Shown: piece by piece, positions 24,043 to 37,113 of the stretch
Layout of the letters: each line of letters begins with the position of its first letter
Position numbering within the stretch: position 1 is the first letter of the stretch
Assembly (NCBI GenBank): GCA_028095005.1
Contig: CM051463.1
Location: 64,766,251-64,830,250, forward strand
Source: Rhynchospora pubera
Taxonomy: Eukaryota; Streptophyta; Magnoliopsida; Poales; Cyperaceae
Direction: 5' to 3'
DNA: 64,000 nt
Program-made: the position numbers and the translations under genes
Notes under the pieces: model-generated
The model's input: the letters and a program-made list of their open reading frames with translations, nothing else
The model's database searches: none
Told to the model about the DNA's origin: nothing

Positions 24043-24972
24043 AAGGCAGGTTGCTCTTGTTTGTGCAAAATGACCCCAAGCGACTAAACAAATAACGCAA
24101 GAGAATTTCCAAAAGTAGTTATTTTCTAAGGTGGTTTATACCATAACGTAGAAACTAAACAGAAATGTTCTTATTTTCAATGTTTTCTATCACTGGACAA
24201 ACGACAAGCGAAGATAACTGCTTATCAAATAATTTTGTATTGTGTAATTAATTAAGATATGATAATTTCATTTGGTACGTTTGTAATATCTTTGTTGTCT
24301 AGGGGCTCTCTTATGAATTTAGGTCTATGACATTATCACTAAAAGAAAATTTGGCATGAAAAATCTAAACAAACCTAATGGTAAACGCAATGATCAAGGC
24401 TTTTCTCATTCCTAAAAATTTATCTGGATCCGTCATATTTGTGATCAGTTTCCGACCTAAGATTTTTCTCCTTGCCAATTTCACAGGCACGTCATTTATT
24501 AGTATCAGTCAAGAAAAAATTAAATGCATTGGTCAGTGGTGACAGCATTGTTAGCTTTATAGACTGTTTGATAGCTTCTACTAATTTGAGGCTTCAATCA
24601 ATTAGAAGATTTATTGGTTTAATCAAAGACCTCTCTTCGAGTGGGTCCGACTTGGGTCTAAAATTCTATAGCTAATCGTGATGTTTGTCAATCTCGGCTG
24701 CTTCTGATAAGGCATCATCCTGGCCGTCTGATCTTCAAAACATTTGGCGCATGGTAGGTAGGTAATCTAATTCAATCCGTCTTGTCAACACCAAAGTCTC
24801 CCTTGACCAAAATTAAAGGACCTAAAGGGTCCCCAACTCTATCCCCTTTTACTAATTCTGGCCGTCTGATCAAAATCAGACCATCAATCCGATTCTCAAC
24901 AGTCAGAAAGTGTGTCACTATGTGTAGTCTACAAATTTCAAAGACCAAACTAGAAGCTAATCAAACCAAACC
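24043..24972. other. Intergenic, no gene seen
   Basis: AT-rich spacer between cyclase first exons. I see no coding exon, transposon end or RNA gene in it. Confidence 0.5.
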
Positions 24973-25391
24973 ATGGTACCATCACAAGCTATCCTGTTCT
25001 TCCTCTTTCTCTACTCTTTCACTGCCATTGCCACACAATCGGCACACCCAGCGTTCGACGACTCTCCTTTGTGCACAGTCACAGAAGATGCAGAGGAGCT
25101 AGCTGGCGTCAGTTCGACTACTCCAGTCGAAATAGAGGAGCATGGCAACGGCCGAATCATAGACATCACTCATGCATACCGGCCTGACATGCCGAAATTT
25201 ATGTCAGTTGATAGCCTCGGCCAGGTGGTATTTTGTGCGCGAGTCCCTGGCAAACGGGTCCTTGGCGAACTTCTCCGAGCTGAAGATCGGCATGCATAGT
25301 GGGACCCATGTTGATGCGCCAGGTCATGTTTTCCAAGAGTACTATGAGGCTGGATTTGATGTTAATACTCTTGATTTGGATGTTCTTAACG
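24973..25391 (+). pseudogene. Cyclase-family first exon, frameshifted
   Basis: It begins MVPSQAILFFLFLYSFTA, a signal peptide, and reads through GRIIDITHAYRPDMPKFMS. At the T run near 25229-25233 one extra base shifts the frame. The correct downstream frame continues with ESLANGS, the metal motif HSGTHVDAPGH and DVLNG, and ends at a preserved GT donor (25392). The exon length is one base too long for the phase used by the neighbouring copies, as expected for a single insertion. No further exons of its own follow. It is a broken first exon unless the extra base is a sequencing error. Confidence 0.8.
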
Positions 25392-26145
25392 GTACGATTA
25401 ACTTCTCTTCATTTTTTTATATCTTAATTGCCGGACTTATAATTAATTATTAACGTTAAATTCAAGACCTTAACATTCAAAAATATTTTTTTGTTGTAAG
25501 AAACCTGTAAAAAAAAAAAACAAAAAAACAAAGCAATTTTTTTCCCTAAACAAGCTCCGCGGAAATTTGTCACAAATTAAACTTTTATTTTTAGAAATTC
25601 AAAGATCAAAATAATAATCAATAATTTCTAATGATCACTTCTCTAATTAATTTTTTTTTTTTTTTTGCATTTCCCGGGAGAATTTGTAATTGTAGAAAGA
25701 AAATATTATTTTCATCAAATACTTCTATCTTGTTTCTGTGAAGAGAGATGATTATGGCTACTTGAAGATTTTACTCGAAAATCCAAACCTCATAAAAATA
25801 TAAAAGACACAATGACAATGATAGATCAGCACGGTCTTCTTTGGGTAGGAAAAAAAAAAAAAAAAAACTACGAGTCGTTGGCCTTGATAAACCAACTTCT
25901 TTCATGCTTATCCGAATCCTGATGAACATACAGAGGGTTTTCACCCAAAAAAGAAACATACATATATATTTATAAGGCGAGCGAGTTCCACATGCTTGCT
26001 TGTTGATGTGCATTTAACCTGGTGCGAAGGTAGCTGATGTAAAGTCCTACATATTTTGTATCTATCAACTCCAAAAGCAGCAACGCCAGTAGTAGTACTA
26101 CCAGAGTAAATTCCAACAAACCCTCTTCTCCAACGAACATTCACT
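25392..26145. promoter_or_regulatory. Upstream region of the complete cyclase gene
   Basis: No gene. A TATATATTTATAAGG stretch at about 25962-25976 is a plausible TATA box about 170 nt upstream of the ATG at 26146. Long A and T runs occupy the rest. Confidence 0.35.
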
Positions 26146-28917
26146 ATGGCAAGCTACTCAACATTGTTTCTCCTCCTTCTCTCTCTTCTCCCACACAAAC
26201 ACCTTGCTTCTGTCTCTCCACACCCTGCCTATGACGAACCCGCCACCTGCACAGTCAATCCCATCACCACCGCCACCACAAGTACTTCAGATTCGGAGGA
26301 ACATGGCACAAGGATAGTGGACATCACACACCCATACCATATTGGGGGCATGCCGACTTGCATCTCCTCAGACGGCCTTGGCCAATTTCTCTGGTTGCAC
26401 GAATCCATGGCGAATGGATCCTTGTTCAATTTGTCAGAATTAAGACTGATTGTGCATTACGGAACACATGTTGATGCGCCAGGGCACATGTACCAAGAGT
26501 ATTTTGAGGGAGGTTATGATATTGACTCCCTTGATCTTGAAGTACTCAATGGTATATTTATTGTTGTTAATCTAATGCTTAGTTTTGTCTGCTCATTTTA
26601 CGCACGTCTGATTTTGGTACTTCTCAATTTAGAATCTTGTCATTTTCACGAAAGTTAGTATCTTAATTTGGTTTTGCTCCAGTAGTACAGATGCCTGCCT
26701 TACAGGTCTGGTATAAAATTGGTACACTGCTACACATGGTTTACTGGTTTTTATGCATATATCCCCTTCAAATTTTGGTATTTTCTCTAGTACCAACCCA
26801 CTTGTTAGATAGGCCTAACGTGATTGTGAATCATATCATTGTACAATAGAAGAGCTCTTCTATTCTGAAATTTCGTTTTAGTCACATATAAACACTTTTA
26901 AAAAAAAAATGAAAGCCCTTAGGAATACAAAACACTCAAGTTAATGCAAACTGATTATTGGACTATTTTCAATTGTTCCTTTCTACTTCCTGGTACTTAT
27001 CTACCACTTCTCCTTTTGCATGTATTAGTCTTGAACAGTTTGTAGAAATCATTCGTTTGCAATTATGATACTTCCTCCAGTAGTTGCACATTCAACAAAA
27101 TAATCCTGATACCAGAATATGACAATTGCTGAAATGGTTTGACAAGATTGTGAAAATTGGACATAACTTTGTTGTTGTCTAGCAACATTTTTTAGATTGG
27201 AACATGATATCTGCAGTTCTATCCAGAAATATCTGCTGTTTGTGACATAATATTAGTTTCTTATACAGTTTCTTTTGGAAAGATTTTTTTTTTACATTCT
27301 TACAGTTCATGTCTTGCATTTTTTTCCCCTTTTTGTAGGTCCTGCTTTGCTAGTTGATGTCCCACGAGACAAGAACATCACAGGTATTTCATTCTTTCTT
27401 TTGTTAATTCTCAACTATTTTTACCACATCCATCATTTTCAATTTTTTTATTATTATTATAAAATGACACAGAAGCCGAGCATTTTATTCATCCCATGCT
27501 TTTTGAACTTTCCAGTCAATCATTTTTCTCCCTACTGGAGTTTGAACCTGCTACCCCAGTTATCGGAAGTTTATCCCAAGCCCCAGAACTATTCTTGCTT
27601 TGTTGTAGATGGTTATTCATTGTGATTGATCATTTGAAAAAAGGATTATTATTCTAACAGACAGTTTTATTTTCCGCTATTTTTGGTGTTGCAGCTGAAG
27701 TGATGGAATCTTTGCACATCCCAAGAGGAGTACGCCGGGTACTTTTCAGAACACTAAACACTGACAGGTATAAAGGCATGTAACCTGGTTAAATACATGT
27801 ATAACTAAACCACAATAGAAAAATATAATTATTGCAATAAGAATAATGCACACCTATGCAGGAAGCTGATGTGGAAAAAAGAATGCGACATGAGCTATGT
27901 TGGATTTATGAAGGATGGTGCACAATGGTTGGTAGATAACACCGACATCAAACTTGTTGGTGAGTTAATGAGTTACTTAACTGCATTGATTGATCAACAC
28001 TCAGAAGCTGTTATCATATCTATCACTGTGATGTGCCTGTAGGAATTATATTTTCTAAATATCATTATTCATCATATGATATATATGTTAAGCTCTTTTA
28101 TGTTTAGTTTGGTTTAACAGTTCCATGATTTCTGTGCCCAATTCCTTCCTTTATGATCAGATCTCATAAGATACAACTCCAATACTTGCTTTAACCAAGA
28201 TTTATTTGCAGGATTGGATTTTCTGTCAGTTGCAGCATTTGACGATTTGATCCCTGCACATTTAGTATTTCTCAAGAGCCGGGTAAGATAACTCTGTAGT
28301 ACATTGATGTAAAATTAAAATGTTCCCTCATCCCTCAAGTTGTCAAGCATCTTTCTTACTTGTTTACGCACATATTTTATTCCGTTTCTGTTCCTAAACA
28401 TTCCAATTGTATATATTTATTTGTACTATCATTATCAAAACCATAGGTGGATAAAATCCAAAAAGCTGACCTGAAGCACTATAATTTAAAAGGTGACTAG
28501 GCTTCCCACACCTTTTGTCCTTACTGAAATATTACAGCAAAAACTGTTTAGAAGTTTAAGCACCAGAACTATAACTGAAATAATGCTTGGGGGCTGGCGA
28601 AGTCACATGGAGTGAAGTAATTTAGATATGTTCAGTGTGAATCTTGAAACTGTGGTTCCCTTATATATACATTCATAAATACAATCTGATGATCCGAATC
28701 ACATAACCAACTCTGTTTATGTTGTTTACCTTAGATTAAATTATCATGCCACTGTGTTTATCTATTCTGATTTTCTTTAATTGCTCGATAGGACATAATA
28801 CTTGTTGAAGCATTAAAGCTAGATGGCGTGAAACCACGAATATACTCTTTGCACTGCCTGCCGCTTAGATTAGTCGGTGCCGAGGGTTCTCCTATTCGAT
28901 GCATCCTTATCAAATAA
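26146..28917 (+). CDS. Secreted cyclase-family protein (kynurenine formamidase-like), complete
   Basis: Six exons: 26146-26551, 27339-27383, 27695-27767, 27862-27959, 28212-28282 and 28792-28917. All junctions are GT-AG with fitting phases, giving 272 residues. Residues 1 to about 24 are a hydrophobic signal peptide. The cyclase fold begins at TRIVDITHPY. The metal-binding motif HYGTHVDAPGH lies near residue 108. LVDVPRDKNIT and RRVLFRTLNTDR are family blocks, and the C-terminus has YSLHCLPLRL and ends CILIK. Members of this family bind a divalent metal; plant ones are linked to development and stress, but the substrate is not known from sequence. It is the last and only complete member of a tandem array of first exons (13089, 23078, 24973, 26146). 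Confidence 0.92.
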
Positions 28918-30014
28918 TTTATATTATATAGTTGCAGAGCTGAAGAAGTATATGTGACAGTATATATATCTGTAGTACAATAAAGTGAGAATAATATGGG
29001 ACAATTTTCATGATATTAGACAGTTTATTTCGAAAACTTCCTGTTAATGACAATTTTAGAGAGAAGTAGAGCACACAAGTACTGCTCGATTTATACTCTC
29101 CTCCTCGATTTGTCACCATATAAAATTCTAACACTCTAATTACTATCTTTTTCATAACTTTAATTAGGATAGTAGAGCTATTATTTTCACCGATTTCATC
29201 TACTCTAAGACTTAATTCTTTTTCTATAATTTGTATATATAAGTTTAGGCTGGCTGTCGTTATAATATGGCCAATACTTTATTGTTAAGTTCTTGGTCAG
29301 CAACTTAAGGATTAAGTGGTTCACACTGGCTTGATAATTATTATATTTTTGATGAATTACATGGATACACTTTTAAAAAGAAATTTTCAATGACCATATC
29401 TTTTGGTGTCACATCGTAATTATAAAAGTTTCATTTATACATTAACAATTAAAAAAAACATTGACTACAAGTCTGGTTATAATTTATGGGGTTGTTTGAC
29501 AACATCAAAGTTTAATGGGATCAAGAGTTAAAAGTTAGCATTTTGGAATTAGTGTTTGAGGTTAAAGTTAATAAAAGTTAGTACTAACTTAAAGTTAGCA
29601 ATCGTTGTTGACATGATAGGTTAAAGTTAGTGATCAAAGTGAATGCATAAAATTTTAAATCTTGATATTTTCAAAATTGAAAATTAAAATTTTAAATTTT
29701 AAATTTTAAATTTTAAATTTTGAAATTTTAAAATTTTGAAATTTGAAATTTTAAAGTTTCTTCTCAAAGTTTTTCTCTTGAGATACGATATAAATTTTAT
29801 TTAGGCGTTTGAAAAACGCACAAATATGAAATGGTCAAGTTAGAGAGGTAGTGCTAATTTTGTTGACCCCAATGTTATTTGGCGATGCAAGACTTGTAGG
29901 TTAGTTCGTTGACTCAAAAATCAAGCTAAACTTGACACTACCCAATCGAGCCCTTATGTTTATAAACATAATTTATCAATCGGAGTCGGTACAACTGCAC
30001 ATGGATGCTATGTC
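28918..30014. other. Intergenic spacer with A/T simple repeats
   Basis: I see no gene. From about 29655 to 29755 there is a repeated TTTTAAATTTTAAA-like low-complexity tract, including five consecutive AAATTTT units. The spacer separates the convergent 3' ends of the cyclase gene (plus) and SRP54 (minus). Confidence 0.6.
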
Positions 30015-33000
30015 CTAGTTAGAGCCCATCTGTTTCATGAGGGACTGGAGGCCGCCCATGCCACCCATCTGCTTCAACATCTGAGGTGGCAGTGCCTTGC
30101 TCACGTGCTGTGCGGTCATCGACTGTGATCGGGCATTCATGCTGCCTTTTTTGGGAACCTTGAGCCTCTTCATCGTGTTGCTCCAGATCTTAGCAAACAT
30201 CTTGTAGAACTGGATCATTTCCATCACATCCTCCACTTTGCGCCCTGAGCCACGCGCTATGCAGATAATGCGTGATCCGTTCATCAACTTCGGGTTTGTG
30301 CTGTCTAGCTCTGCAATTTTGAACAGACATGATTTTAGTGATTTGCTTTGAGAGATTATCATACTGAACTGATCACTTCCATATGACGAATTGTACCACT
30401 CGAATGCAAAATACTCCAGCAAAAAATGATACATATATTTTCGATTGAACAAAGGTTTAAATAGCGGCCGCAATAGCGGGGCTATTTGGTACACCGCTAC
30501 AACACTACAAATTTAGCGGCCCGTCCGATAGCGCGACCTATAGCGGAAAATAACGGGATATAGTGGTGAAATAGCGGAAAATAGCGGTATAATAGCGAAA
30601 ATAGCAGTGTAGTTTATAATTTGCTAATATAGCAGTAGTATTTTGGACATAACTTTCGCATACGAACTCCGATTGACGTGATTTAAAGTTCTATGGAAAG
30701 TTTACAAAACTGGCCACAATTTTTATTGTTTTGAACATTTCAAATTCTTAAAATTTAATGGTCAAATATGCATAGAAAATAAATATAATTTTAGTTAGCG
30801 TTAGTTAGTTGCTTGAAAATATTTTAATTTTTTTATTTTAGACTAAACTAGACCTTCAAAATACACTTGTATGTGCAAATCCGCTATGGTCCGATAGCGG
30901 CCGCTAAATACCCGATATCCACTATCCGCTATGATATTAGCTCGTCCGCAACGAGTCCGCTGTCCGCTATACGATATTTAAACTTTTGTTTTCGATACTA
31001 TAAACATAAGAAACATATATTAACTACTTAAATTTTTCTTTAGCATCACCAAAGGAACATGCGCCTACTGTCAAAAGGTAGCAACACACAAGTCTGAAGT
31101 ACTAGAACAAACATTCCTCTGGACTAAATAACTAATATATGATTTATCATTAAGAACATTTATTGCACAATTCAGAAACGACAGTAAATATTACTAACTA
31201 AGCAGATGAAACTCGCACCTAGAATCCCTTGGTAGCCTCTACCAAGTAAACATTATGACTGACAAGAATATTTTTTTTTTTAACTACCAATAACAGCCAA
31301 GAAAGAAGGGTCATCACCTGCATTGGTCATGGAGTCCATGATGGTCATGTAGCGCTTGAACTTGACCTGATTTTCTTTCTCATTGCCTTTAGCCGTCAAT
31401 TCAGCACCAAATGCAGACAACACCTGAAACAAAAGGTCTAACTGTCTGAGAGTCTGAGTAATACTAAACAAGAAAAACTACAAAAGAGACATTAAGATGG
31501 GTACCGTAAAGGTAGGACCATGAAAATTGAAAATAGAAAAATAATGGACCCTAACAACAAAGTCTTATGGGACCAAGTGTGGAGTGCGACTTGTTGGATC
31601 CTTTGGAAACAACGCTGCAAGACTATTTTTCAAGACGACAACCCCACGCTTCACAAAATCTTGTTTGATGTGGAGACTCAAGTGCATAACTGGTCCTATG
31701 TGTTGGGTTCACGGTAGCTCTTTTCGCCGATCATCTTTTTTTGTTTCGATTTATGTTTTTCACTTTTCACTTTTCTTAACTTGATGTTTCTTCTGTAAAT
31801 ATTTTTTTTATTAATAAATTTGCGGTTGGCCTCTGGCCGTCCAGCCTTCGAAAATTGAAAAGAAAATTACCTGTCCAGCAGGCCCCATTTTCATTAAGGG
31901 TTGTAACTGTTCATACATTAGTCTAAAAGTAAAGGTTCCTTCTGATAGTTTCTGAACGAGCTCCGTTTGTTCATTTGTTGGTACAAATTCATGCATTCTG
32001 TCCATGAATCCAGACCAATCTTTCATGCCTACATAAAAAAGTATAAAGCTAACAATTAGGAGGGAAGAGAGGGAAAATGGCAATTCTTAGCACCTGCACT
32101 TACCCAAAAGGCGTCTAACGAAAGGTTCGACATCAAAGACTTCAAATTCATCCATGTGCTCTCCTGTACCAATAAATATCACTGGACTTTTTGTAGTTGC
32201 GACACTGCATATTAATCAATAGCACACCAACTATTATTTTTGCAGATAATCATCCTCTAATAACTTTGAGAAAACCCTAAGCATTAAATTACGTATTATG
32301 GAGCATGTCGAAATACATATGTTTCTCCTTTTAGTTATACTCATTTTTTTCTCTTAGTTATATCCAAGTGCCCAAAAGCATCCAACAAGCCATGCCATAC
32401 AAAGTGATTTAGAAAAAAAACAGAAGCTAAACACGACCATAATGCCTTATGAAGTATAGAAGCAAACCAGAGCACTTACGCACTAAGAGCGCCACCACCT
32501 TTCGCATGGCCATCCATCTTTGTGATAATCACAGCTCCAACAGCCACACTTTGCTTGAATGCTTGTGCCTGATCAAAGGCAGCCTGACCGATACTGCTGT
32601 CCATGACAAATATTACCAGATCAGGTTTCTGCAATAGATCAGAGAAGAATTGATTATTTTTTGTTTGGCTTCATGATCAGGATTCTGAAAAAAAATCAAA
32701 GATCAGGTTCTTCTTAATTGATCTGCATTAGTCTCTTATTATCTCTCATATAGCCAAACAGGGCCCAAGCATATTTCTTTAATTTAGAATTTCATTCAGA
32801 TCAAAAAATTAGGCAGCTATCCCAGATTCCAGGCATCATGTGTGGTCATTGATACAGTATAATAGATACTTTGTACCCTCAAATTCATAACCACGCTGGC
32901 ATGACCACTATAGACAATCAAATTGTAATTTCAAAACTACACCTCGAATAACACTAATTTAGCCATAGATACTAATTTATTCTTAAAATTAAATGCAAAT

Positions 33001-34914
33001 CAGGACAAGAAAATAAAGCAATCAACAAGGGTAAAATGGTTGGTCAAATTCATTGCTGGTGTACCAGTACATAACCCTAAATTATCTGACCGGCTAAGCC
33101 AATTAAACAAAAATGAAGAGAACAAACTAGGCAATCAACAAGGGTAAAAGATTGGTGAAAAGCATTTCTTCTGTACTAGTACGCAACCAAAATTACCTAA
33201 CCTAACTCCAACCAGTACATATTATATATGGTATTTTTCTCACTTAATGTATTATATGCAATTATATCAAGCCAGATGAGATAGTATGCATACTGTAACT
33301 TCTGCAACTTGTCGCATTTCTTCAAACAAAGCAGCTTCCTGCTTGTGCCGACCACTAGTATCCACAATTATAAGGTCACAGTTCTCTTTCTTGAATCTTT
33401 CCACACCTTCACCAGCAATCTTTACAGGATCTGATTCCATGTAACTGTAAATAATGCAGATCAATCAAGAAAGGTCTAATTGATGGAATGGCTTCAATTT
33501 TGTTAAAGATTCGACCCCAGTGCACACTGCCCATGGCTGACCTTAACAATACAGTAACAGTGTAAAATTATAGCATCTTATTGTAATTTCATTTGGTTTC
33601 CTTGATGATGTATCATTATAGGCATCTAAAAATCTAATTAACCTTATGTATTTCCAAAACAACAATACAATTGAGATCTTGTGATTCAACCTCCAGGGAC
33701 CAAGTTTGCACAGAATGGTACCAGACTTGACCAAAAGGTAACCGGCACGGTAACTCTGAAAAATTAAATTCATACTGTGATTTATGTTTAAGATATAAAG
33801 AAGCAGCAAACCTGCCATAGAAAGGAATTTTAGCTTTAGTGGCGTTCTGTTTTAGCTGATCAAAAGCACCAGCTCTGAATGTATCAGCACAAACCAGTGC
33901 CGGCTTCCATCCCTTCTTCTGATGATAATATGCATACTTTGTACAAGTTGTAGTCTTTCCAGAACCTTATAATTGAAATATGTGAACATGTCATTGGCCG
34001 ATAACTAAGGTGTAAAGGAACCCAATACAGAGCAGCAACCAATTTAACTGCATACATCTCTAACAAACAGAAATTCAGGAAAAACCAAACAACTTAGGAG
34101 CTAACCACTTGTAAGATGGAACAAAGGCACTTTTTTAATGCAAGCCTTAACCCTGATGATGTAATCAAAATTTACCCGGTAATAGCTTCAGAATTTCAAT
34201 TGTTCATAAGCATTCTGCATTTAAATCAGTAGTTAAAAGTGTAGAAAACAAATACCTTGTAAACCCACAAACATGATAACACTGGTCTTCCCCTTCTTTG
34301 GAGTAAATGATGGTTTACCAGGATCAAGCATCTTACATAGTTCATTAGAAACTGCCTGAGCAATGATGGAAATAACAGTGTAAGTGGTTTCAGCCAATTA
34401 ATTTACTTAATCTAACAAAGTTCACTTTGAATGACTGAAACTGAATTAACTACATTCATGAATTAAGTAAATATGTTATGCTTTATGAAAACTATTCTAG
34501 CAGAGTTTTTTTCTTTTTTCAGAACTTATAGTACAAAAATAATTCACCAGTAAAACTTTTTAAAGCCTACATCTGGAAAATAAAAAATATATGCCCAAAA
34601 TTATCCAATAGTTTGTTACTGAACCAAATTGAACAAAAATGTATAATAAATATTTTGTCAATTTAAAGTTGATCATCACCAACCTGCTGGATGATTCTTC
34701 TCTTGTTGTGTCCAGCCGCGAGTTCATCAAAATTAACAATGTTCTTAATATTCGTTTGCATATCTCTCACCATAGAGAATTGCACATCGGCTTGTAGCAA
34801 CGCACGAGATATCTCATTCAGGCAGTCATTCAACACCTTCTCATCAATTACCGTCGCATTGTTCATCTGTTGCATCGCACGGGAGATGCTCCCACTAAGC
34901 TCTGCGAGCACCAT
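30015..34914 (-). CDS. SRP54: Signal recognition particle 54 kDa subunit
   Basis: Nine exons on the minus strand: 34914-34684, 34355-34256, 33965-33812, 33444-33294, 32628-32480, 32204-32104, 32028-31871, 31423-31318 and 30310-30015. They join in frame to 481 residues, the usual eukaryotic SRP54 size. The N domain covers about residues 1-90. The G domain has GLQGSGKTT (P loop, split by intron 2), [20 protein letters not shown] and [11 protein letters not shown]. The M domain (about 296-481) carries the methionine-rich end [18 protein letters not shown] that binds signal sequences and 7S RNA. It is a cytosolic GTPase that pauses and targets secretory ribosomes to the ER. Introns hold a LINE fragment and a TIR element but the exons are undamaged. 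It ends QMGSN without a longer tail. Confidence 0.97.
30453..30984. mobile_element. TIR element rich in TAGCGG motifs (SRP54 last intron)
   Basis: The ends AGGTTTAAATAGCGG and CCGCTATACGATATTTAAACTT are inverted. About 150 bp at each end is crowded with TAGCGG / CCGCTA motifs in opposite orientations, including two GATAGCGGCCGCTA-like or TAGCGGCCGC blocks. This is the layout of hAT-type non-autonomous elements. I find no clear target duplication. It lies in the intron before the last SRP54 exon. Confidence 0.7.
31534..31849 (+). mobile_element. LINE fragment, 5'-truncated (SRP54 intron 8)
   Basis: Flanked by the direct repeat GAAAATTGAAAA (31522-31533 and 31850-31861). The plus-strand frame carries [18 protein letters not shown], which is the extreme C-terminus of plant L1-type ORF2 (after the zf-RVT region). 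It inserted antisense to SRP54 and ends without a long A tail. Confidence 0.8.
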
Positions 34915-35195
34915 GGCTGATACTTAGTTTGCTTTTCTTTTCTATATGGAAATTTAAGGTTATGCTTTGCGAAGAGATGATGAGATGAGACGAGAGCTTT
35001 CACAGGTAGAGACAGTTTCTCTTATCTTCCCTGGAAGGTGAACAACAACACCACGTACGTACGCTTTATATATTTCGATCCTAAATTATAATATTATAAA
35101 ATTAATAAAAATGTTTCGATTATTTGAAGGAGTTTACTTTCGGATAGAGAGTATTTGAAGGAGTTTATTTTCGGATGGAAGAAAATATAAGTTAT
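34915..35195 (-). promoter_or_regulatory. SRP54 upstream region
   Basis: Immediate upstream sequence of the SRP54 start codon (ATG at 34914-34912). It contains a tandem CACGTACGTACG near 35053. No other gene is visible. Confidence 0.4.
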
Positions 35196-36053
35196 TGAGA
35201 TAATTAGATTTATGTCATTACAAAAAGTTGTTAATTCGAAAAATGCCACTGTTAAATTGGTAATTAGATTTATGACACTATAAAAAGGTTTAAATTAGGA
35301 GACATATGCATATTCTCCAAAAATATAATAATTAGATTTATGACACTATAAAAGGTAATTAAATTTATGACACTATAAAAACGTTATTATTTTAAAATAT
35401 AATAATTTCCAAAAATGCAATTCTCCAATTTTTTTTTCGTTTTTTAAAAAATTCCTATGCTACCCCTACATCGCCGTCCATCTTTTGCTCCATGGCAATT
35501 ATGTACTTCCTATTTTAAAATCTACATTGATTTGTTTAAATTTTGTTACCATTTTGTGCTGATTCTTATACTTCAAATCATTAGGAGACATATGCATAAT
35601 AGTCAAAATCTTTATTTATTTTAAATAAAAATATAATAAAATTCCTTAATAATACATGAATGGGTGAAATTTAATTTTTAGCGTAATTATTTGATTTGTG
35701 TCATTTGATGACAAATTTAAGATATGTCACTGTAAAATCGTAAAAGTTTATATTTTTATACTTTATTTTAATGCACTTGTGGCATAAGATTAATTTTTAC
35801 ATTTTTACATTGGCATAAAATTTAATTTTATTGATTTGTAGTGGCATAAAACTAATTTATTATTTAGTGAGGGTATTTTTCGAATTTTAAATTTTTATAC
35901 TGGCATATTTAAAAGGGTAAAATTGTCATATCAATTGACCGATGGCATAAAACTATTTTTTACTATTTTTAATGGCATAAAAATAATTTGTCATTTAGTG
36001 ATGACATTTTACTAATTTCAATTTTTCGCAGTGGCATAAAACTAATTAACCCT
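35196..36053. mobile_element. TIR element, TTAGATTTATG family, copy 1
   Basis: The left end is TAATTAGATTTATGTCATTA and the right end is AGTGGCATAAAACTAATTAACCC, which are approximate inverted repeats. The interior repeats 'GGCATAAAACTAATTT' and 'TTATGACACTATAAAA' several times. It has the same ends and style as 41197-41948. Confidence 0.6.
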
Positions 36054-36598
36054 TTAATAAAATAACATATTCAAGTCAAAATTTTTAAAAAGTTTTTATT
36101 TTTTTGGTACACAATCAAGTAGCTGAAATCGATGATATTCTTTTTTTTTCCCGCCCATATATAGCGGATTATTTTTTTAACTTTTTTTTTCCACTTTGTG
36201 AATCGTGATCTTATACACAACTAGAAATGTGTCCCCTTAATATATGGACAAATAAGGGAACAAATATTTAGTATTTTAACAAATGCTCAAAATCTTATCG
36301 GATATTATATTGGTTGCTTTCTTTAAATATATGTTCTAATAAAGAAGCAACCGGATGTACAGTATATTTTATTAAGAATAATGGTATTTTATTTTAAGGC
36401 GAAAGTTTTAAATTTCAATTTGACAATAAGATCTATACCATATGGAAATCAAAGCATAAAAATCGATGACCCATGTCTTGCATAAAAATAAAAAAGTAAG
36501 ATAAATCCTCAGTTGAAACTTTTACATATTTTTAAGGAATTGAGATACAAACCTAAGCTTTTATAAATTTTGATGTGCATGTATTATCTCTATCTCTA
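36054..36598. other. AT-rich spacer upstream of Helitron
   Basis: No gene. It ends in (ATCTCT)n at about 36586-36600, directly at the Helitron 5' end. Confidence 0.5.
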
Positions 36599-37113
36599 TC
36601 TCTACTACATATAAAGCATCCTTAGCAAGGTCAGCATTTTTCACATAAAGGGGTCCAAACAATTTTGTTAGCATCATTATAAACCATTGATCAATATGAT
36701 GTACGGTTTGGATCGCTATTTCTATAAAAGAGTCGACTCTACACACAAATAAGTCAGGTGCTGATGATTGGCAACGAATTTCCGTAGCTATAGCACGAAA
36801 GTTCGAATCCCAGCCTCCGTTATTTTTTTTTTTTTCCGTCGAAACTGTGTTATCCCTCTTCCCTCCCCTCTTCCCCTCTCTCTTCCGATCGCATAATATC
36901 AAATATTCTCAGATAAGGAAAGCAAGGAAAACAAAGAAAAATCACCTCCACAGCTGACACCTCGCGCGATTGTGAGATTATCGCTAGATTGTGAGATTAT
37001 AAAAGGGAAGATTCAAACTAGGGTTTTTTCTCGCCCCCTCCGTCTTCCCCATCTCTCTCTTTCATAAATCGTCGATCTGCTCAGGTTTTTCCTTTAACAA
37101 TCTTCGAAGAATC

